64,000 bases of DNA from AA29 sp041481445. Its GTDB lineage: Bacteria > Acidobacteriota > Vicinamibacteria > Fen-336. The notes under the pieces are model-generated. The model was given only the letters and a program-made list of their open reading frames with translations, was not told the origin of the DNA and ran no database searches. The stretch spans positions 1 through 64,000 of the forward strand of contig JBGPBV010000010.1 of the NCBI GenBank assembly GCA_041481445.1. The letters are read 5' to 3'. This document shows positions 50,970 through 59,350 of this stretch, one piece after another; position 1 is the stretch's first letter, and each line of letters opens with the position of its first letter. The translations under genes were made by a program, and so were the position numbers.

Positions 50970-52759
50970 CTTCCCCGCCCGACGTACGGACTGCAGAGGA
51001 CGTTGCCGCAGTGGACGGCCTTGAGGTCGGCGTTGGTCCCATCGGAGTAGCAGACGAGGCCAAAGCCGTCGGTGCCGATGGCGAGGGCGGCGGAGGCTCC
51101 CACGCCGGGGCTGGCGTCGACGGTGGTGGTGACGGCCACGCTACAGGCGACGTTCGAGCAGTGCGCGACCTTGAGGTGGGCGTTCGTCCCGTCCAGGTAG
51201 GCGATGAGACCGAGGCCGTCCCCCCCGACCCCCACCGCGGTCTGGCTGCCCAGGCCGCCGGTGCTCTCCAGCGTGGCGAGGGTGGCGCTGGTGCAGGCGA
51301 GGTCGTTGCAGTGGGCGGTCTTCAGGCTCAGCCCCGTATAGGAGACGAGGCCGAGGCCGTCCGTCCCGATCGTGATCGCGAGGGCGCTGCCGCCGCCGCT
51401 ATCGATCGTGCTGAGGATGGGTGCGCTGCAGGTGGCGTCGTTGCAGTGGGCTACCTTGAGGTGGTTGCTGTAGTCCATGTAGGCGATGAGGGGCAACCCG
51501 TCGGCGCCGAGGGTCAGCGCGGCGTCGAAGCCGGCGGGCACGGTGGGGTCGATCGTGCGGAGGGTGGCCGACGAGCAGGCGGTGTTGTCGCAGTGGGCCA
51601 CCTTCACGCGTGAGTTGAGGATGTCGGAGTAGGCGATGAAGCCCAGCCCGTCGGCCCCGATCGTGATCGAGGTGTTGAAGCCCGTCTGGCCCACCGGATC
51701 CAGGGTGACCCCGGCCGCGCTCGTGCAACCGACGTCGTTGCAGTGGGCGACCTTGAGGTGGTGGTTCGAGAAGTCGTGGTAGCTGATGAGCCCGAGGCCG
51801 TCGGTACCGATCGTGATCGACGTGTGGCCCCCCACGCTCCCCGGAGCGTCGAGAGTGTGGGTATCGGCGCCGGTGCAGCGGGCGTCCCGGCAGTGGGCTA
51901 CCTTCAGGTCGAGGCTGCTCCCGTCGAAGTAGCTGATGAGGCCAAGGCCGTCCGTCCCGATCGCGATGGACGTGTAGGTGCCGACGGAGCCCGCGGAGTC
52001 GATGGTGGTGGCCAGCGGGCCGGGCGTCCCGTTGTCCTCGCACACCACCGTCCCGTCGAAGTTGACCTGGCGCACGGTGGCTCCGGGCGCGCAGGCGCCC
52101 CCGATCTTCCGCTGGTAGGTGGCGTCGTGGTCGTGGTCGCTGCGGGCCATCGTGGGGGCGGACCCCGTCCCCGCGAAGTCGGCGGCGAGGGTACCGGCTC
52201 CGGTGATCGGGCCCCCGGTGAGGCCGGCGCCGGCCGTGACCGAGGTGACGGTTCCCCCGCTGTTGGTGTCGACGTCGAGGGCGCACGTCGGCGTCCCGTC
52301 GGGAGCGAGCGACCGGAGGTACTGGCCCGACGGGCACGTCGGCGGCACCGTCCGCCTCTGGACGGTCGCGTCGCCGGTCGCGGCGCTGAAGAGGGCGATG
52401 GCGGCCGGGGTCAGCTCCTTGCGGACGCCCAGCGTGGAGTAGGCGCCGGTGCTGCTGCCCGGCCGGACGGCGACCTCCAGGAACCGGGCGTTGCCGTCGA
52501 AGACGGCCCCGAAGTCCAGGGCCACGGTGAACAGGCCCTTGCTCACCGGGACGTCGTCGCGGAAGAGGATCGACCCGACCTGGGAGCCGCCGAACTCCGC
52601 GTCGTAGAGGATCAAGCGGAGGTCGAAGGCGCCGTCGAGGACGCCGCTGGCGTCGGTCAACCGGCCCTGGAACGTCAAGGTGGTGCCCGCGCCGGCGGCG
52701 GGGCCGCTCGTGCCCAGGGCCGCCGCCAGCACCAGCATCGCCACCGCCGCCCGTTTCAT
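50966..52759 (-). CDS. Secreted seven-repeat HCX4C propeller-type protein (paralog 2)
   Basis: A 597-residue paralog with the same plan: signal peptide about 1-24, LTFQGRLTDASG domain (27-125), linker with GGTVTSVTAGAGLTGG and ARSDHDHDATYQ (135-245), and seven repeats from about 252 to the end with HCRDARC, HCNDVGC, HCDNTAC, HCNDATC, HCNDLAC, HCSNVAC and HCGNVLC. Its ATG overlaps the stop of paralog 3 and its own stop overlaps the start of paralog 1 (both ATGA), so the three are made from one mRNA with coupled translation, presumably in similar amounts. Confidence 0.85.
   Translation of the reverse strand: MKRAAVAMLVLAAALGTSGPAAGAGTTLTFQGRLTDASGVLDGAFDLRLILYDAEFGGSQVGSILFRDDVPVSKGLFTVALDFGAVFDGNARFLEVAVRPGSSTGAYSTLGVRKELTPAAIALFSAATGDATVQRRTVPPTCPSGQYLRSLAPDGTPTCALDVDTNSGGTVTSVTAGAGLTGGPITGAGTLAADFAGTGSAPTMARSDHDHDATYQRKIGGACAPGATVRQVNFDGTVVCEDNGTPGPLATTIDSAGSVGTYTSIAIGTDGLGLISYFDGSSLDLKVAHCRDARCTGADTHTLDAPGSVGGHTSITIGTDGLGLISYHDFSNHHLKVAHCNDVGCTSAAGVTLDPVGQTGFNTSITIGADGLGFIAYSDILNSRVKVAHCDNTACSSATLRTIDPTVPAGFDAALTLGADGLPLIAYMDYSNHLKVAHCNDATCSAPILSTIDSGGGSALAITIGTDGLGLVSYTGLSLKTAHCNDLACTSATLATLESTGGLGSQTAVGVGGDGLGLIAYLDGTNAHLKVAHCSNVACSVAVTTTVDASPGVGASAALAIGTDGFGLVCYSDGTNADLKAVHCGNVLCSPYVGRGR
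50969..52006 (-). repeat. Seven tandem ~150-base coding repeats (paralog 2)
   Basis: Region coding the seven HCX4C repeats of paralog 2. Units are clearly related to those of paralogs 1 and 3. Confidence 0.75.
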
Positions 52760-54594
52760 CGCCGCCGCCCCACGAACGGGTTGCAGGGGACGTTGCCACA
52801 GTGCGCGACCTTCAAGTGGCCGTTGGTGGCGTCGTAGTAGCCGATGAGCCCCAGGCCATCGGCTCCGACGGTGAGGGCGGTGGTGGACCCGACGTCACCG
52901 ACGGTGTCGAGAGCCACCGTGGTCGCCGACGAGCAGGCGGGGTCGAGGCAATGGGCGACCTTGAGGTCGCCCGCGCTGTTGTCGTAGTAGCTGATCAGGC
53001 CGAGGCCGTCCGTTCCGATGGCCAGCGACGAGCTGCGGCCGACGACCCCCACGCTGTCGAGCACAGCCAGGGTGGCGGTGGCGCAGGCGGGGTCGAGGCA
53101 GTGCGCGGCCCGGAGGTCGCCCGCGCTGTTGGCGAAGTAGGTGATGAGGGCGAGGCCGTCGGCTCCGATGGCGATCGAGGTGTACTGGCCGGTGATGGCG
53201 GCGGGATCGACGGTGTGGACGTCCGCGGAGGTGCAGAGGAGGTCGAGACAGTGCGCCACTTTGAGCGAGCCCGCGCTGTTGCTCCAGTAGCTGATCAGCC
53301 CCCGCCCATCGGGGCCGATGGCCAGCGACGTGTACTGCCCGACCAGTCCCGTGCCGTCGATCGTGCTCACGGCGGCGCTCGTGCAGGCGGTATTGGCGCA
53401 GTGCGCGACCTTGAGGTCGTTGTTGGTAAGGTCCCAGTAGCTGATCAGGCCGAAGCCGTCCGCGCCGATACGGAGGGAGGTGTCGAGGCCGACGTTCCCG
53501 GGAGAGTCGAGGGTGCTCAGGGTGGTGGTGGCGCAGGTGACGTCGCCGCAATGGGCGACCTTGAGGTCCCCATTGCTGGCGTCCCAGTAGCTGATCAGGG
53601 GGTAGCCGTCGGTGCCGATCGCGATCGAGCTCACCTGCCCCACCGTCCCCGGCCCGTCCAGCGTGCGCGCGGTGGCGGAGGTGCAGGCGGTGTCGTTGCA
53701 GTGGGCCACCTTGAGGTCGTTGCCGGTGGCGTCGAAGTAGCTCACGACGCCGAGACGGTCGGAGCCGATCGCGATCGAGGGCAGCTGCCCGACGTTGCCC
53801 ACGGAGTCGACGGCACCGAGCGAGGGACCGGAGACTCCGGTCTCGTCACAGAGGACGGAGCCGTCGGGGTTGAACTGGCGGATGCCGAAGCCGGGCGCGC
53901 AGGCTCCGGTGACGGGGGTCTGATAAATGGCGTCGTGATCGTGGTCGCTGCGGGCGGCGGTCGGGGCGGAGCCGGTCCCGGCGAAGCTCGCGGCGATCGT
54001 GCCGGTGGTCGTGATGGTCCCGCCGGTGAGACCGGCGCCCGCCGTGATCGAGGTGACCGTGCCACCGCTGATCGTGTCGAGGTCGGCCACGCAGGCGGGA
54101 GCCCCGTCGGGGGCGAGGGACCGGATGTACTGGCCCGCGGGACAGGCCGGCGGCACCGTGCGTCGCTGAGCGCTCGGATCTCCCGTGGCGGCGCTGAAGA
54201 TCGCACCGGGCACCGGCGTGATCTCCTGGCGGGGAGACAGGATGGTGAAGGAGTCGGTGCTCGCCGCCGGCCGCACTCCGACCTCGAGGTAGCGTGCGCT
54301 GCCGCCGAACACCGCTCCGAAGTCCAGCGAGACCACGAAGAGGCCCCCCGAAACGGGGACGTCCTCCCGGATCACGGCCGGACCGACGGGCAACCCCGCG
54401 GCCGGGGCGTCGTAGAGGATGAACTGGAGGTCGTAGGCGCCGCGGGCGGTGTGCCCCCCTTCCCGTAGCTGGCCCTGATACGTGAACGCGGTGCCGGCGG
54501 CGGCGGCCTCCGCTGCCACCGAAAGCAGGATCAGGATGGCGCGCAGCACGTTCGATACGGCAAACGCGGGCGCCAGGCGTGGTCGCATGACCAT
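52756..54594 (-). CDS. Secreted seven-repeat HCX4C propeller-type protein (paralog 3)
   Basis: A 612-residue paralog and first gene of the unit. Signal peptide about 15-33 (AILILLSVAAEAAAAG); FTYQGQLREGG domain; linker with RRTVPPACPAGQYIRSLAPDG, GGTVTSITAGAGLTGG and ARSDHDHDAIYQ; seven repeats from about 261 with HCNDTAC, HCGDVTC, HCANTAC, HCLDLLC, HCLDPAC twice and HCGNVPC. The start may be the ATG at 54594 or at 54588. The promoter was not identified. Confidence 0.84.
   Translation of the reverse strand: MVMRPRLAPAFAVSNVLRAILILLSVAAEAAAAGTAFTYQGQLREGGHTARGAYDLQFILYDAPAAGLPVGPAVIREDVPVSGGLFVVSLDFGAVFGGSARYLEVGVRPAASTDSFTILSPRQEITPVPGAIFSAATGDPSAQRRTVPPACPAGQYIRSLAPDGAPACVADLDTISGGTVTSITAGAGLTGGTITTTGTIAASFAGTGSAPTAARSDHDHDAIYQTPVTGACAPGFGIRQFNPDGSVLCDETGVSGPSLGAVDSVGNVGQLPSIAIGSDRLGVVSYFDATGNDLKVAHCNDTACTSATARTLDGPGTVGQVSSIAIGTDGYPLISYWDASNGDLKVAHCGDVTCATTTLSTLDSPGNVGLDTSLRIGADGFGLISYWDLTNNDLKVAHCANTACTSAAVSTIDGTGLVGQYTSLAIGPDGRGLISYWSNSAGSLKVAHCLDLLCTSADVHTVDPAAITGQYTSIAIGADGLALITYFANSAGDLRAAHCLDPACATATLAVLDSVGVVGRSSSLAIGTDGLGLISYYDNSAGDLKVAHCLDPACSSATTVALDTVGDVGSTTALTVGADGLGLIGYYDATNGHLKVAHCGNVPCNPFVGRRR
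52759..53814 (-). repeat. Seven tandem ~150-base coding repeats (paralog 3)
   Basis: Region coding the seven HCX4C repeats of paralog 3. Repeats 5 and 6 share HCLDPAC and a nearly identical following strand, hinting at recent duplication or conversion. Confidence 0.75.
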
Positions 54595-54672
54595 GGAGCA
54601 GTCAGTGATCGTGGCGATGTCTACGTACGTGCCCGACTGATCCCTGTGACCCCGCGCACGAGGCCCGACTCT

Positions 54673-55701
54673 CTAGCGGTTGGCAGCGGGCGGCGGCGCC
54701 GAGATCGGCGGACGCCGCCCCTGCAGCGAGTCGATCACGTCGTAGGGCACGCGGGCGGCCACGTGCACGCGCGTGGCCTCCGTGGTCACGTTGATGGCGG
54801 AGGCGAGCTGCTTGAGCTCCGGCCGCTGGTTGGCCTGCATGGTGGCCAGGGCCACGAAGCCGCGCACGACGTCGGCCAGGTTCTTGGCCGAGGCCTCGTC
54901 CGTCGCCTCTCCGGTGAGGTCGAGGCTCACCTGGGGGTCCAGGTCGCCGGTCACGACCAGGCTCTTGAGGGCGGGCAGCTCGATGCTCTGGCTGGTGCCC
55001 GGCCCGCCCGGCCCCGGGATCGACTTGGGCATGTTGCTCAGGAGGGTCTGGTCCCCGACCATCCAGAAGGTCGAGCCCGGCCGGACGCTCTCGAGCAGCG
55101 CGAGCAGGGCGGCGTTGCTGCGCAGCGGCGCCTCGCCCTTGGCGCGCGCGATCACGGTCTGCTCCACCGTCCGCTGCGCGCCCATCACGATCGAGTTGTC
55201 GTCGAGGAAGGCGGCCGCGCCCGCGCCGCGCCCGCTGGCGTCCTCGTTGAAGAGGTAGACCGTGGTGCCCTGGACGTTCTTCGAGGTCACGCCCTTCTTC
55301 TCGGTCTCGATCGCGCGCGAGACCTTGTAGCGGTCGAAGCGGCCGACCACGACCACGAGGGCGTCGCCGCCCTTGCCGGGCACGCCGGCCTGGCTGCCCG
55401 CGACGTAGACCTGGTCGACGTCGCGCTCGGGGTTGAGGCCCGTCTTCTCCTCCAGCTCGGTGAAGGCCTGGAGACGGTTGGCGGACTGCCCTGCGTAACG
55501 CGTGTAGAAGGGGCTGGCCACGAAGCGCTTCACGTCCATGCCCATCACGAAGCGGGTCCCGGCGGGGAGCGCGAGGGCCTGCGGAGGCAGCGGGCCCACC
55601 GCCGCCCGCGCGGGATCGAGGTAAAAGGCGCCGAGCGCGGCCACGGCGCCGGCGCCGACGACCAGGGCCGAGCCGAGCACGACCAGGCGGCTTCGCGTCA
55701 T
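54673..55701 (-). CDS. Membrane-anchored extracytoplasmic protein of unknown function, ABC-linked
   Basis: A 342-residue protein with an uncleaved-looking N-terminal helix (LVVLGSALVVGAGAVAALGA) and a soluble domain. PAGTRFVMGMDVKRFVASPFY near the start, VVVVGRFDRYKVSRAI, and IELPALKSLVVTGDLDPQVSL recall the DUF3352-like proteins that measure or gate membrane-bound partners, but I would not assign a function. It lies 12 bases downstream of an ABC permease and on the same strand, so it is likely part of that transporter's operon. Confidence 0.6.
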   Translation of the reverse strand: MTRSRLVVLGSALVVGAGAVAALGAFYLDPARAAVGPLPPQALALPAGTRFVMGMDVKRFVASPFYTRYAGQSANRLQAFTELEEKTGLNPERDVDQVYVAGSQAGVPGKGGDALVVVVGRFDRYKVSRAIETEKKGVTSKNVQGTTVYLFNEDASGRGAGAAAFLDDNSIVMGAQRTVEQTVIARAKGEAPLRSNAALLALLESVRPGSTFWMVGDQTLLSNMPKSIPGPGGPGTSQSIELPALKSLVVTGDLDPQVSLDLTGEATDEASAKNLADVVRGFVALATMQANQRPELKQLASAINVTTEATRVHVAARVPYDVIDSLQGRRPPISAPPPAANR

Positions 55702-55713
55702 GACAGGCCTCCC

Positions 55714-56553
55714 CTACTGATCCAGTACGTACTCGCGCGCGGAAAAGATCCAGGCCGCGCCGGCGAGGAACACCACGATCATGCCCCCCACCGCCTCCAG
55801 GCACAAGGCGGTGGGCAGGACCTGGGCGAAGATCTCGGCCATCCCCTCGTCCGGCGGGCGGTGGTGGATCAGCGACCGCAGGTAGGCGGTGATGGTGAAG
55901 CGCGGCAGGTAGCCGGGCGCGTTGGCCAGGAGCTCCCACACGAACAGGAAGAGCAGGCCGGGAATGACCGGGCGGCGCAGCAGCACGCCCATGAGGGCGA
56001 AGAAGGCCCCGTAGGTGACGAGGGTCAGGACCACCACCCCCATGTCGCGGAAGAGCTCGGGGACGAGCGCGCCCAGGCCCGTCCGTCCGTGGATGGTCGT
56101 GAGCAGGAAGAACGTCACCACCACCGCGGGCAGGGCCAGCGCGACCGTGGTCACGAGATAGGCGGCGAACTTGCCGGCCAGGATCGCCGCCCGCTGGACC
56201 GGCCGCGTCAGCAGGTAGGTGATGGTCCGGCCCTCCACCTCGTCCGCGATCAAGGCGGTGGCGTAGAAGAGCGCGGCCAGGGGCAGGGCGTTGCGGACGT
56301 AGTAGAACGAGATCACCACACCGTAGAAATCGAACGCACCCACCCGGGGAGGAAGGCGCGTCAGGAAGGTGCGGAAGAGGAGGGCCAGGGGCGCGGGCAG
56401 GCCCAGCAGCAGCACCATGAGGAGGCTGCGCCGGCTCCAGACCATCCCTTCGAGCGAGAGGTCGAACACCGCGCGGGCGGCATGGAGGAACGGGACGGGG
56501 CGGCCCAGGTCGCGTCCGGCGGTGGACGGCGGCGGCGAAGGGCTCGCGCTCAC
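55714..56553 (-). CDS. ABC-2 type transporter permease (second of two)
   Basis: A 279-residue permease with six helices. ALIADEVEGRTITYLLTRPV after the second helix is the conserved loop of ABC-2 permeases of the NosY/GldF type. The start is the GTG at 56553, overlapping the stop of its ATPase (GTGA). It forms an ATPase/permease pair with the gene upstream, and with the other pair probably a heteromeric exporter. Confidence 0.85.
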   Translation of the reverse strand: MSASPSPPPSTAGRDLGRPVPFLHAARAVFDLSLEGMVWSRRSLLMVLLLGLPAPLALLFRTFLTRLPPRVGAFDFYGVVISFYYVRNALPLAALFYATALIADEVEGRTITYLLTRPVQRAAILAGKFAAYLVTTVALALPAVVVTFFLLTTIHGRTGLGALVPELFRDMGVVVLTLVTYGAFFALMGVLLRRPVIPGLLFLFVWELLANAPGYLPRFTITAYLRSLIHHRPPDEGMAEIFAQVLPTALCLEAVGGMIVVFLAGAAWIFSAREYVLDQ

Positions 56554-57509
56554 CGCGCCACCAGGTAGCGGAAGACCGACTCCAGGTTCTCGTCCGGGGA
56601 GTACATCTCGCTCACGCCCGCCTCCACCGCCGCCTGGTGCACGGACGCGTAGAACTCGTCCGGGCGCGCCGTCTGCACGGTGACCCACTCCCCCTCCGCA
56701 CCGAAGACCAGCGACAGGACGTGCGGCGTGCCCACGATGGCCCGGGCCAGGGCCCGGGGATCGCGCGCGCGCAGGGCCACGGTGTGCGGGTGCTCGTCCA
56801 TGAGGTCGCGGATCTCCCGCACGTCGCCCTCGGCCAGGATGCGGCCGTTGTGGATGAGGAGGACGCGGCGGGTCATCGCCTCCACCTCGTGCAGGATGTG
56901 GCTGGAGACCAGCACGGTGCGGCCCTCGCGCCCGAGCCGCTTCACCAGGTCCACCACCCGGCGCCGGTTGACGGGGTCCATCCCGCTGAGCGGCTCGTCG
57001 AGGAGCAGGACCTGCGGGTCGTGGGCCAGGGCCTGGGCCAGCTTGATCCGCTGGCGCATGCCCTTGCTGTACCCGCCGATCTTCCGGTCGCGGGCATCGG
57101 AGAGGGCCACCTGCTCGAGGGCGGCCTCCGCCCGGCGGCGGCACTGGGCCTCGTCGAAGCCGGTCAGGCTCAGGAGCGCCATCAAGAACTGCATCCCGGT
57201 GAGGCCTTCCCAGAAGGCGTCCGACTCCGGGCACACCCCCACGCGGTGGAACAGCTCCGGGCTGCCCCAGGCAGGCTTGCCCAGGACGCGCACCTCGCCC
57301 TGGCTCGGCGCGAGCTGGCCCGCGGCCAGCTTGAGGAACGTGGACTTGCCGGCCCCGTTGGGACCGAGGAGGCCGGTGACGCCGGGGCCGACGGTGGTGG
57401 TCACGTCGTTGAGCGCGATTACCGCCCCGTACCAGCGCGAGGCGCGCACGTATTCGAGGGTGGCCGCGCCCGCCGCCGCGCCCCTGGCCTTGATGGCGGC
57501 CGCCGTCAC
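56550..57509 (-). CDS. ABC transporter ATP-binding protein (second of two)
   Basis: A 319-residue ATPase: Walker A GLLGPNGAGKST, Q-loop region GVCPESDAFWEGLTG, signature YSKGMRQR, Walker B QVLLLDEPLSGMDP and VSSHILHEVE. A ~90-residue C-terminal extension is typical of drug or copper-type exporter ATPases. The start is the GTG at 57509, overlapping the preceding permease stop; a longer reading upstream would run into that permease. Confidence 0.92.
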   Translation of the reverse strand: MTAAAIKARGAAAGAATLEYVRASRWYGAVIALNDVTTTVGPGVTGLLGPNGAGKSTFLKLAAGQLAPSQGEVRVLGKPAWGSPELFHRVGVCPESDAFWEGLTGMQFLMALLSLTGFDEAQCRRRAEAALEQVALSDARDRKIGGYSKGMRQRIKLAQALAHDPQVLLLDEPLSGMDPVNRRRVVDLVKRLGREGRTVLVSSHILHEVEAMTRRVLLIHNGRILAEGDVREIRDLMDEHPHTVALRARDPRALARAIVGTPHVLSLVFGAEGEWVTVQTARPDEFYASVHQAAVEAGVSEMYSPDENLESVFRYLVAR

Positions 57510-58351
57510 CGGACGATCTCCACCGCGCGCACGCGCGCGCGCAGGATGGCCAGGCAGCCGAGGCTCACCGCGACCAGGACCAGCGCCGGATAGGCCCAGG
57601 GAAGCTGGAAGGCGCGGTCGGTGACCCCGAACAGCGCGTTGCCCAGCGACTGCAGGTCGGCCTGGACGGAGAGCAGGGCCGACTCCGGCCGGTCGTACAG
57701 CGCACGCAGCACGCCGCGCACGACCTCCAGCCCGAACACGAGCCCGAAGAAGCCCAGCCCGGCCACGCGCGCGCTCCGCGAGAGCGAGGAGACGGCCAGG
57801 GCGATCAGGCTCATCACGAGCGACGTCACCAGCGAGTGCACGACCACCGCCGGAGAGATCCAGGCCAGGCTCCACTTGGCGAACTGCTCGGGGGCGAGGG
57901 CCAGCGCGATCAGGTACAGGAGCAGGCCCGGCACCAGGGTCACGGAGAGGTTCAGCGCCATCAGCACGCCGAGCTTGCCCAGGACGTAGTCGCGCCGGGT
58001 CAGCGGGCGCGACAGGTAGACGAGGATCGCGCCCGTGCGCAGGTCGTTCGCGATGAGGCCGGCCCCCCCGAAGATCGAGAGCAGCAGGGTGAACAGGGTC
58101 TGGATGGACAGGAACTGGCCGAACATGCGGCCGTCGATGGGCAGCACGCGGCCGGCCTCGGGCAGCCGCGTGACCACGTAGACCTGGATGACCCGGAACA
58201 GGAACTGTCCCCAGGCCACCAGGAGAAGTCCCAGGAAGGCCCGGCGGGCCAGGACCAGGCGCAGGGCCTCGCGCGTGATGGGCCAGAAGCGCACCGTGCG
58301 CAGAGGCGCCCGCGCCTCGTAGCGACGGTAGGTCTGCTCGTAGATCGGCAC
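57506..58351 (-). CDS. ABC-2 type transporter permease (first of two)
   Basis: A 281-residue permease. VPIYEQTYRRYEA at the N-terminus is found in permeases of this type; six helices follow, with GAGLIANDLRTGAILVYLS as the conserved loop. The start is the GTG at 58351, which overlaps the stop of the ATPase by one base (TAGTG). Functions with the upstream ATPase. Confidence 0.87.
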   Translation of the reverse strand: MPIYEQTYRRYEARAPLRTVRFWPITREALRLVLARRAFLGLLLVAWGQFLFRVIQVYVVTRLPEAGRVLPIDGRMFGQFLSIQTLFTLLLSIFGGAGLIANDLRTGAILVYLSRPLTRRDYVLGKLGVLMALNLSVTLVPGLLLYLIALALAPEQFAKWSLAWISPAVVVHSLVTSLVMSLIALAVSSLSRSARVAGLGFFGLVFGLEVVRGVLRALYDRPESALLSVQADLQSLGNALFGVTDRAFQLPWAYPALVLVAVSLGCLAILRARVRAVEIVR

Positions 58352-59322
58352 TAGGCCTCGACCTCGTGGCCCAGCGCGCGCAGGAACACGTCCTCCAGGC
58401 TCTCCGCCCCCGGCCGCAGGAAGCGCACCTGCACGCCGGCGTCGCGCGCGGTCTTGAACAGCACCTCGGGGCCGAGGCCGTCGGTCAGGAAGACGCGGAA
58501 GCCGTCCTCCCCTTCGCGCCACTCGCAGCCGAGGTCCTTGAGGTCGGTCAGGAAGCCGGCCGGGTCGCCCTTGAGCCGCACGTCGTAGACGCTGCGCCGC
58601 GGGCCGGTGAGGGTGGCGATGGGGCCGCGGGCCGCGACCTTGCCCTGGTTGAAGACGATCACGTTCTCGCAGACCTGCTCCACGTCGCGCAGGAGGTGCG
58701 AGCAGAGGATCAGGCTCATCTGCCGCCGGCGGGAGATGTCCTCGATCAGGGCCAGCATCTCCTCGCGCCCCTGCGGGTCGAGCCCGTTGGTCGGCTCGTC
58801 GAGCAGGAGCAGGTCGGGATCGTGCACGAGGGCCTGGGCCAGCTTGGCCCGCTGCTTCATCCCCGTCGAGTACGTGTCCACCGCGCGGTAACGCGCCTCG
58901 CCGAGGCCGACGTAGTAGAGGACCTCGTGCGCGCGGCTGATCGCCTCGTCGCGCGGCATCCCGGAGAGCTCGCCCGCGAAGGCCACGAAGGCGGCCGCGG
59001 ACATCGACGGGACGTGGCAGTCCACCTCCGGCATGTAGCCGATGCGCCGGCGGACCTCGAGGGGCGAGGTCGCGGGGTCGAGGCCGAAGGCCACGATGCG
59101 GCCGGAGTCGGGCTTCAGGAACCCGAGCAGCGTCTTGAGGAGCGTGGTCTTGCCCGCCCCGTTCGGACCGAGGAGCCCGGTCGGACCGGGCGGGAAGGCG
59201 CCCTCCACTCCCGAGAGCGCGACCAGCGGCCCGTAGGAGACGGTCAGGTCGCGGAACTCGACGAGCGGGGCCTTCTCCACTCCTGGAGGGAACGTAGCCG
59301 GAGGCGCCGGAGTTCCAGCCAT
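58351..59322 (-). CDS. ABC transporter ATP-binding protein (first of two)
   Basis: A 323-residue ATPase with Walker A GLLGPNGAGKTT, GYMPEVDCHVPSMSA (Q-loop region), signature YSTGMKQR, Walker B DLLLLDEPTNGLDP and LCSHLLRDVE. A C-terminal ~90-residue extension ends in SLEDVFLRALG. First gene of the four-gene ABC unit. The ATG at 59322 comes 14 bases after a TATAGA hexamer. Confidence 0.92.
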   Translation of the reverse strand: MAGTPAPPATFPPGVEKAPLVEFRDLTVSYGPLVALSGVEGAFPPGPTGLLGPNGAGKTTLLKTLLGFLKPDSGRIVAFGLDPATSPLEVRRRIGYMPEVDCHVPSMSAAAFVAFAGELSGMPRDEAISRAHEVLYYVGLGEARYRAVDTYSTGMKQRAKLAQALVHDPDLLLLDEPTNGLDPQGREEMLALIEDISRRRQMSLILCSHLLRDVEQVCENVIVFNQGKVAARGPIATLTGPRRSVYDVRLKGDPAGFLTDLKDLGCEWREGEDGFRVFLTDGLGPEVLFKTARDAGVQVRFLRPGAESLEDVFLRALGHEVEA

Positions 59323-59350
59323 AGCAATCCCACGAGTCTATATCGGCGCG

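Noticed and set aside
49176..53814. CRISPR array or noncoding tandem repeat
   Set aside because: The repeats are about 150 bases, in frame, and encode conserved protein units. No short direct repeats with unique spacers occur.
46882..54594. Prophage tail module
   Set aside because: All proteins carry Sec signals, and there are no capsid, terminase, tape-measure, holin or integrase genes nearby.
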